From Ceraceosorus guamensis (lineage: Eukaryota; Basidiomycota; Exobasidiomycetes; Ceraceosorales; Ceraceosoraceae), in NCBI RefSeq assembly GCF_003144195.1, contig NW_020290063.1:1-64000 (forward strand): a DNA stretch of 64,000 nucleotides, given 5' to 3'. A model generated the notes under the pieces. The model saw only the letters and a list, made by a program, of their open reading frames with translations. It was not told the origin of the DNA and did no database searches. The translations under genes were made by a program, and so were the position numbers. Shown here piece after piece: positions 57,857 through 64,000 of this stretch (the first letter of the stretch is position 1; each line of letters begins with the position of its first letter).

Positions 57857-60000
57857 AGAGCATGTCGGCAGCAACGATGCGCTCTGCTCGCAGCGAATTT
57901 GAAGTCAACGTTTGCGAATTGGGATGCGCTATTGTCACAGGTTGGAGCCATGCGCTGGGTCTCGCGGAGGCTTCTGATTTGTTTGCTGCAGTACTTGCGT
58001 GCAAGACCATCTGACGTCCTCCAATGCTCTAAATGCGTACGACGCCCGCTATTCCTGTCTGCTCGCTGGTGTCTGAGGCAGCATCCAAGCCGCAAACAGA
58101 CCGGGGCGCTTACACAAAAAGGAAGCGGATTAGCGAAAACTGTGATGCCATCTGCGTTCTTGTGCCCTGGATGGACGTTGGATTTAGACTCCGTAGGTGG
58201 GCCAACTAAGCACGCTTACGCCTGCATTGGGAGCTCTTTCACGAGAGGGGCAAGGAAGGTGGGCCCTGGCAGCATGCTGAGGGCGTATACCTCCAGTTTG
58301 ATCTTCCCCTGTGTGTCACCTAGTCTTTTGAGCCAGTGGGAGAGGCGCCGCTTGGTAGCATCTTGCAGGAGCGCTTCTACGCTATCCTTAGGGAAAAAGA
58401 TCATCTGTGCACCTGCAAGCAGATTGGACTGAAAAAGATGTCCAGGCGGTCGCAAAGGGCGTCTCCAGCAAGGTGAAAGAGGCTGCATCCTTCTTCAACA
58501 AGCTGCCAGTGTTGCGCGCCTCCACGCGCTGTACAAGGTGCTTGTTGACCTGGTGTCGTACTGCCAAGGCAAAGATGGTTGCAGATGAGAAGGACAATTT
58601 CTTCGATGATGCACAGCTTTTCTTGCCCCAAGTTGGTCTGCCCCGTTAGATGAAAAGGAAAGCTCACATTGCCACGACTCATCCACGATCCCACACCCTC
58701 CCCTCAGCATCATGTTCACACTCAGGGATTTTGGCCTCTTGCGCAACGTTGATACGATCGATTCTGACAACCTCCTGGTGGACAAGATGAGCCTACATGC
58801 ATACATGCCATGCTCAAACCGGCCTGTATGTGCGGTGATTTGCAATCACTGACGCAAAATTTATCAATTCCACTGCTGCGTGCGCAGAATGGTGCATCTG
58901 TACCAGCCTTGGTAGGACCGCTGTATCAGAGCAACAGACTGGTCAAAGTCAAGGGTGGTGTTGGATTGGGCGTTCTCCGAGTATAAGCTCCATCCAGAAT
59001 GCCTCCAAATCCAAAGGGCTGGCTCCAGGTCGCTTTGCTGCGAACCAGCCGAATCAAGACGGCGCCAACTTGGTCTTTTGAGCGATGCGCAAATTTTTTT
59101 GGGTTAGGTCATAGGCGATGCGGGTGGTCTGGCCAACGTAGATGTGCCTGAAAAGCTGAGTTGTGCCGGATCTGACCCTCGACTCGTCCCAGATGCGAGC
59201 TCTTCGGCGAGAAGCAAGCGTGTGCTGAGAGACGTAGTGCTAATGGGCAAGGTGACGCTCTGATTGATGGTTAGGGCAACGATATCGCGCGCATAGATGA
59301 CGGTTTCGGAGCTCCTTGCAGAAAGTCGCACGTCTGGGAGCCACTTTGCAGCCTTATCGCGAGCAGGCTCGTCTCCCCGCGCAACCAAGATGTACTGGAC
59401 TTTTGCAAGTCGAAAGTCCTGGGGTAGGGCAACAACCCCCAACATGACTCGCGAGCAAAAAATTGGATCTTCTCAATGGGGCGTGCCAAAGACTGGACCA
59501 CGACTGGAGAAGCAAAGCCAATTCTGGACGCACTGGGAACCAGAGTTGATCTGGCAGCTTGTAAGACGGCTTAGCAGAGCAGACATTTTTGCTTGAGGAA
59601 GAGCAGGTGCAAAGGAGCCAGCTGGAGGGATGTTTGATGCATCTTGAGAGGACAAAGCGTGGGATGGCATGGTCTGTGGGGCAAGCAACAGCGCGGCAAT
59701 GGCATTACCCATGGTAAGCAAAGTTTTCCGGAGATTGCCATCATGCTTGGCCTCTCCGCCACTGCTTTCTTCCAGAACCTTAGCCTGTTCAGGCATACTG
59801 GCATCATCAAGCGCTTCACCCACAGGAGCATTGCCTTGCAAAAGCAGAGAAGAGCCCTGACCGTGCTTGGACTGGCTCTGCTTAGATCTCGTACTGGATG
59901 GGAATGAGGATGGCTGAACAGTAGCTCTGACTTGAGAAGATGCGGAAGTCTGCGAAGGCTGCTGCTGCAAAACAGAGCTGTCAAGACTGCGTTGTTGGGG
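57857..60000. other. Gene-poor stretch with coding-like scraps
   Basis: No complete gene is supported. Protein-like but short and disconnected open segments occur on the minus strand at 58410-58220 (LSHWLKRLGDTQGKIKLEVY), 59445-59104 (LGVVALPQDFRLAKVQYILV) and 60060-59473 ([20 protein letters not shown]), and on the plus strand at 58430-58648. None carries a motif I can name and I find no splice chain to link them. They could be remains of a gene or mobile element, or of a rapidly changing orphan gene. Confidence 0.35.
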
Positions 60001-61210
60001 TAGCCCATGATGGCCAAGTAGCACCGCAAATGCCGATTGTACACACTTTAAAGGTTGCATGGGGTGAACAGTACAAGCACCCTTTTCAGCAGGGTACTGC
60101 TTTGGCCCCAGTGGAACAGATCAATGAGCAATGCTTGGCCATATATGCATGCTGTGACATGCTTATTGTCCCTTAGAGACACTGCCATCTTTGCAATGTG
60201 CTTCTGAAGCTCTGTGGACAGCTCCAAGAAAGACATGCAAGAGTTTCCACTCCTTGCTTGGCACCTGCCTTGGCAGCAATGCTCAACTCTAAAGGTTGTA
60301 TGGCCAGACAACACTGCCAGACCGTCCATGCATTGATGGCTATTGCAGAGGGCAACAAAGATGAAAATTGGTTGATGGGTCTCTTCCGCAATGCATTTAT
60401 GTCCAACACTTATGTTCAAGACAATATTGCTTGAGTGCGGCGTGGGATTCCACAAAGTTAGGGGACAAGAGAGCATCCTGAATGCAAGCTTGCCTTCACA
60501 AGCCCTGAACCCTTGGCTTTCAACGTTGACCAGGGAAATGTCCTTCTTGCTTTTGACAGGGGACCAAAATCTTTGCCACAATTGCGAGCGACAAACTGAT
60601 GGGCAAAGTTTGTTGGCAGCAATGCTCAACTCTAAAGGTAGCATGGGAGTGCAAGTACCTCTTTGAGCAGGTAGTGCAAGTGAACCAGCACACTGTTTCC
60701 TTGTTCAGGAGCTGAGAAGCATTGGTCTGCACAAAGCTGCTGCCTGCAAACAAAAAGCAAGAGGGGTGAGCAGACATATTTGGAGTGCTTTAAATATACA
60801 CACCACTCACCATTATGCTCAGTGTCTTGCCAAATGGCTGGCACAATCTTTGCAAAGTGTTGCTTGTGATTGGTACTCATTCTCCACGGCAGACCTGTCT
60901 TGTAGCCCTTGCTGTTCCTGTGGCTGTGTGCAGAATCGCCAGATCAAGTGCTTGGGCAAGACAGTACCTATCCTCAGCCACAAGCTGCAGCAACATTGCG
61001 AAGAATCTTGTTGATGCAGCTGCACACGATCCAGATGACTGATGTTGAGGTGAATTGGATCACAGGGGCAATAAATTGATCAGTAAATGCGCACAAATGA
61101 CTGCATGAAGCAAAATCAAGCTATGATTGGGTCCATTGGGCCAAAAATTGATCACATGGCGTCAGGTGTAGCCTGGAACTGCTCTTCTTTGATCTGTCCT
61201 GTTGTACACT

Positions 61211-61307
61211 GTCTCATTATGGCTGTAATCCATGAGAGCAAGAACCCGCTGAAATGCTGCTGGCCCTTGCCCACAACCAAGACCAAAGAGCCCATAGTCA
61301 TCATGGT
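61211..61307 (+). repeat. 97-bp direct repeat, copy 1
   Basis: This matches 61873-61969 with three differences. About 85 bases that are absent from the second copy separate it from the next shared word (TGACCCTCTGTAGGGCTGCA at 61392-61411, also at 61973-61992). The two copies therefore differ by an insertion or deletion right at their 3' side. Confidence 0.9.
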
Positions 61308-61872
61308 GCTGGCTGCGCAGAGCCTTGGCAGTGATGTCCTTCATGACAATGACTGAGGGACATTTGATGCCGGTGCAACTGACCATGTCGTTGACCCTCT
61401 GTAGGGCTGCACGACATTGTGCAAACCGTGAAGGGGGCAAACGACACCGTGGATCAGTACCCTCTGCCGGACAACATTGTGCAAACCATGAGGGGGACCG
61501 GTCGTCCAAAACCCTGATCCCTCATGGGGCATCAGTGCGGCTGGCAGGAGAACCACGGTAAAATCTGTTGTGCATGCCTTGCACAGTCAACAAGGAACCC
61601 TGCCAACAACATGGAGCAAAAGACCACTCGCTTGCTCCAGACAGAATGCCTCTCAAACGCAACTTGCAGGCTCCTCCAGGCAAACATGCGTCACTGGAGG
61701 GGACTCACGGCCAAGGTCTTCTATTACAATCCATCCAATCCAGAAGCCCAAAGCCTGTGTCGCCATCACGACGACGAGTCCGCGCACGACACGCTGGACT
61801 CTGGTCAAGATGGTCGCTTGCTCCAGACGGAACACCTCTCGAACGCGACTCGCAGGCTCCTCCAGCCATGTT

Positions 61873-61969
61873 GTCTCATCATGGCTGTAATCCATGAGAG
61901 CAAGAAGCCGCTGAAATGCTGCTGGCCCTTGCCCACAACCAAGACCAAAGAGCCCACAGTCATCATGGT
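61873..61969 (+). repeat. 97-bp direct repeat, copy 2
   Basis: Second copy of 61211-61307, 662 bases downstream. Here the shared 20-base word follows after only 3 bases. The minus strand of both copies is open and encodes similar text (GLFGLGCGQGPAAFQR), so a coding origin is possible. Confidence 0.9.
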
Positions 61970-62913
61970 CCATGACCCTCTGTAGGGCTGCATGAGCGTC
62001 CAGCATTGAGCTATCCAGATGGCAGAGATGGGCATGGTTCTGGAGAATGAGGTTGCCAATGCCTACATTCACCTTGCCCACAGCAGGATGCCCATCTTGA
62101 ATGCCAGCACTCTCAAAGAGCCACAAGACTGCCTTGCAGTGTTGAAGAGCAGGGTTAAATTGCACATGTAAACCACCCTGTGCTGAATTTAGGGACAGTG
62201 GACCTGCAACTTCCAGTCATCAATGACTGATGTCCAGAGGAGCTCAATGGTGTTGCAATCTTCATGCTTCTCCACCAGCGTACAGATGTTGCCATTGGAG
62301 CGCTTGTGCCTGTGCCCCATGTGCACAAGACCATAAGAGCACAATCTCTTCAAGAGTTTGCAAAGCCTGCCTCTGGCCCTGGGCCACCAAGTGAGCTCTT
62401 TTGCAGCTGTTGGAGACAGCGTAGCTGTTCTTGCGTCTTGACGGCTCAACATCTTCTCTTCTGTGCAACGAGACATGTCTTGGGGGAGATGCTGCACCAA
62501 GGCGCAATTGAATGAAGCCTTCCATTGTGCTCTTCTGTGCAACAAAACATGTCTTGGGGGTGCCACATGGTATGTGGGCTGAGTGCGCGTCCAGTCAAAG
62601 CATCTCCTTGCGCTGCGCAGAATCCAGCAGGATCAGTGTGCAAGGGCAAGATTTTAGACAAGAGCAAAGGTGCGTACTTTGCGCCTATATCAAGCTGAAC
62701 CTACTCACCCTTGCCGACCTGCACTCCCTACAGAGCACCGCTCAGCCTGCACCAACCCCATCCCCCGCAACACCCCCTCTCTCTCAAGCCACAATGCCCG
62801 GCGAGAAGCCCACGGTACAGCTCACTTTCAGCAATCCAGCCACCACCACCCAAGTCACCCCCTTGCAAGCAGACCATCTGCTACGTTACCTGGCAGACCT
62901 TCGGGAAGTGAGG

Positions 62914-62979
62914 CATGCGTGGGTGCAAGTTGTACAGCAAGCTGAACTGACGCAGAAGTCCCTCGCTTTACAGCAAGAC
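62914..62979 (+). repeat. 66-bp coding-like direct repeat, copy 1
   Basis: Matches 63368-63433 with two differences. Both copies are open in the same reading frame and encode WVQVVQQAELTQ followed by SLALQQD. Copy 1 lies at the end of an open frame (62512-62985) that also has Pro/Thr-rich text and LQADHLLRYLADLREV. Confidence 0.88.
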
Positions 62980-63367
62980 CGCTGACTGTTGTTGACCGCA
63001 CGCAGATTGCCGCCACCAACTTGGCCAAGCGTCCACCCGCCGACACCCCACTCATTGGATAATTGTTGTTCAAGCGCGCAGGAGCAGGACCCGCGTTCGA
63101 TGGAGCTGAACTTGGGCTTGGCATCTCTGACGACAGCAACAGTCCAAACAAAGAGATCTAAACACTTTGTCATGTACGCATACGCACATACGCGTATAAC
63201 CCATGCACGCACGCTGGCCTCAGGTTCACTCAATCACGGTCCTGACTCGATCACAAATCACAAAACATGAATCATACATCGTGATACGAGCATCAGACAC
63301 TCACGTGAAATGCGCGCGCGGCTTGTCAGCCCACACCTTTGCTGCATGCTTAGATCGAGAACGCTGC

Positions 63368-63433
63368 CATACGTGGGTGCAAGTTGTACAGCAAGCTGAA
63401 CTGACGCAGAATTCCCTCGCTTTACAGCAAGAC
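63368..63433 (+). repeat. 66-bp coding-like direct repeat, copy 2
   Basis: Second copy of 62914-62979 in a different surrounding open frame (63203-63802). The sequence on either side differs from copy 1, so only this exon-sized piece was duplicated. Confidence 0.88.
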
Positions 63434-63450
63434 AAACAGCCACCCATCCC

Positions 63451-64000
63451 ATCTGCTCCTCGAGCAGATCTCCGCCACTCTCCATATCCTCTTGGTGCGT
63501 CGTTGACTCCACAAACCTTGTCGTTGCCTTTTGCTCACTTGGATGCACCTCCTTCTCATGATTGTTGTCATCATCCATCATCACCATCTAGGTCCTCAAC
63601 GTGGTCGCAGCGGCGCTCTTTGCAGCACCTCTTTTACACGCGGCGGATTTCTCCTTTGCGGCTCTTCTTGTGGCGTTGCTCCTTCTCGCTGCTCTTCTTG
63701 CGGCGCTGCTGCTGGTGTTGGTTCTGTTGCCTGGCTTCACGGGCACGCTCACGCTCAAGACGAGCCACACGCACGCTGTCATCATTGTCCTGGTCGTTGT
63801 GAGCGTGAGCGTGCCCGTGAGGTACAGCGCGCTGCCAAGCAAGGTGATGGTGAGTGGGACTGCGCCTGTTGCCATTCAGCAGGAAGCGCACACGCTGATT
63901 GTTGCGCTTTGACAGGCGTTGTAGAGGACAACAGCGACAGTGAGTGAGAGTTTTGATGGCCACATGACGTCTGAGCTGAACTGCATCTAGCGTCAAACAG
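63451..64000. other. Right edge of the window, low-complexity, no gene called
   Basis: Apart from the inverted repeat, the stretch has GCTGCT/CTTCTT-type runs that translate on the minus strand to Arg/Lys/Gln-rich text (63996-63634, for example ERERAREARQQNQHQQQRRK). This could be a charged coding tail continuing from outside the window or just simple sequence. Confidence 0.3.
63737..63820. repeat. Perfect 20-bp inverted repeat with a 44-base loop
   Basis: TCACGGGCACGCTCACGCTC at 63737-63756 is the exact reverse complement of 63801-63820. The arms are made of the same GAGCGT/GCACGC words that fill the local sequence, so the palindrome may have arisen from simple-sequence drift, but its perfection over 20 bases is notable. 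Confidence 0.85.

Larger units (their letters stand above)
60001..63450. repeat. Mosaic of short imperfect direct duplications
   Basis: Pairs seen: 60270-60296 with 60613-60639 (27 of 27 bases); 61211-61307 with 61873-61969 (94 of 97); 61392-61411 with 61973-61992 (20 of 20); 61628-61679 with 61814-61865 (52 bases, diverged); 62456-62486 with 62530-62560 (29 of 31); and 62914-62979 with 63368-63433 (64 of 66). GACATTGTGCAAACC-type words recur near 61412 and 61474. Short open segments run through on both strands but stop often. I see no reverse transcriptase, integrase, transposase or terminal repeats, so I do not name an element. Confidence 0.75.

Noticed and set aside
57857-64000. Retrotransposon or DNA transposon
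   Set aside because: Repeats and scraps suggest a mobile origin, but I see no polymerase, integrase, transposase, capsid-like text, terminal repeats or target duplications, so naming a family is not justified.

Overview
The window looks like nuclear DNA of a basidiomycete fungus, most likely from the smut lineage (Ustilaginomycotina). Genes are dense and cut by short GT-AG introns of about 45-230 bases. Third codon positions are GC-rich. The spacers are full of ACTCACGA-type words and microsatellites. The lineage guess rests on gene style and spacer texture, not on a search.

Layout, left to right. RSC9 (chromatin remodelling; its 5' end lies outside the window) converges on TRS120 (TRAPP II). 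TRS120 shares a divergent promoter with a TCD-type tRNA t6A dehydratase. A fast-evolving membrane-anchored gene with two related domains follows on the minus strand (13.3-17.0 kb). Next come a nine-exon uridine phosphorylase (17.9-19.4 kb, minus) and a divergent, unrecognised gene for a tail-anchored protein (20.4-22.4 kb, plus). PGS1 (minus) and PRP5 (plus) form a head-to-head pair, and PRP5 converges on CCT3 (minus). A 2.5 kb spacer leads to a small Kre9/Knh1-like GPI-anchored protein. A 3 kb microsatellite-rich spacer leads to a C2H2 zinc-finger regulator. MOCS1 (MoaA-MoaC fusion, minus) and LETM1/MDM38 (plus) are another divergent pair. They are followed by a bHLH transcription factor (minus) and, divergently, a DUF4246 gene (54.9-57.9 kb). 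From 57.9 kb to the end I recognise no gene; that stretch is a mosaic of short direct duplications and coding-like scraps.

The genes are mostly housekeeping: chromatin, secretion, tRNA modification, splicing, protein folding, cardiolipin synthesis, molybdenum cofactor and mitochondrial ion exchange. Several products should act in or on mitochondria (TCD, PGS1, LETM1, the MoaA part of MOCS1). They do not form a functional cluster. Two things tie the window together. All six head-to-head spacers carry a CACGTG box, mostly as TCACGTGA, and the bHLH protein encoded here has the H-E-R basic-region code expected to read CACGTG.

The most notable observations are: a MOCS1 intron whose 5' splice site overlaps the Gly-Gly-stop of the MoaA half; an in-frame TAA near the start of the DUF4246 gene; the duplicated unknown domain at 13-17 kb; a PGS1 intron that ends in a poly-A tract; and the duplication mosaic at 58-64 kb. 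I saw no CRISPR array, rRNA, convincing tRNA, or intact transposon.
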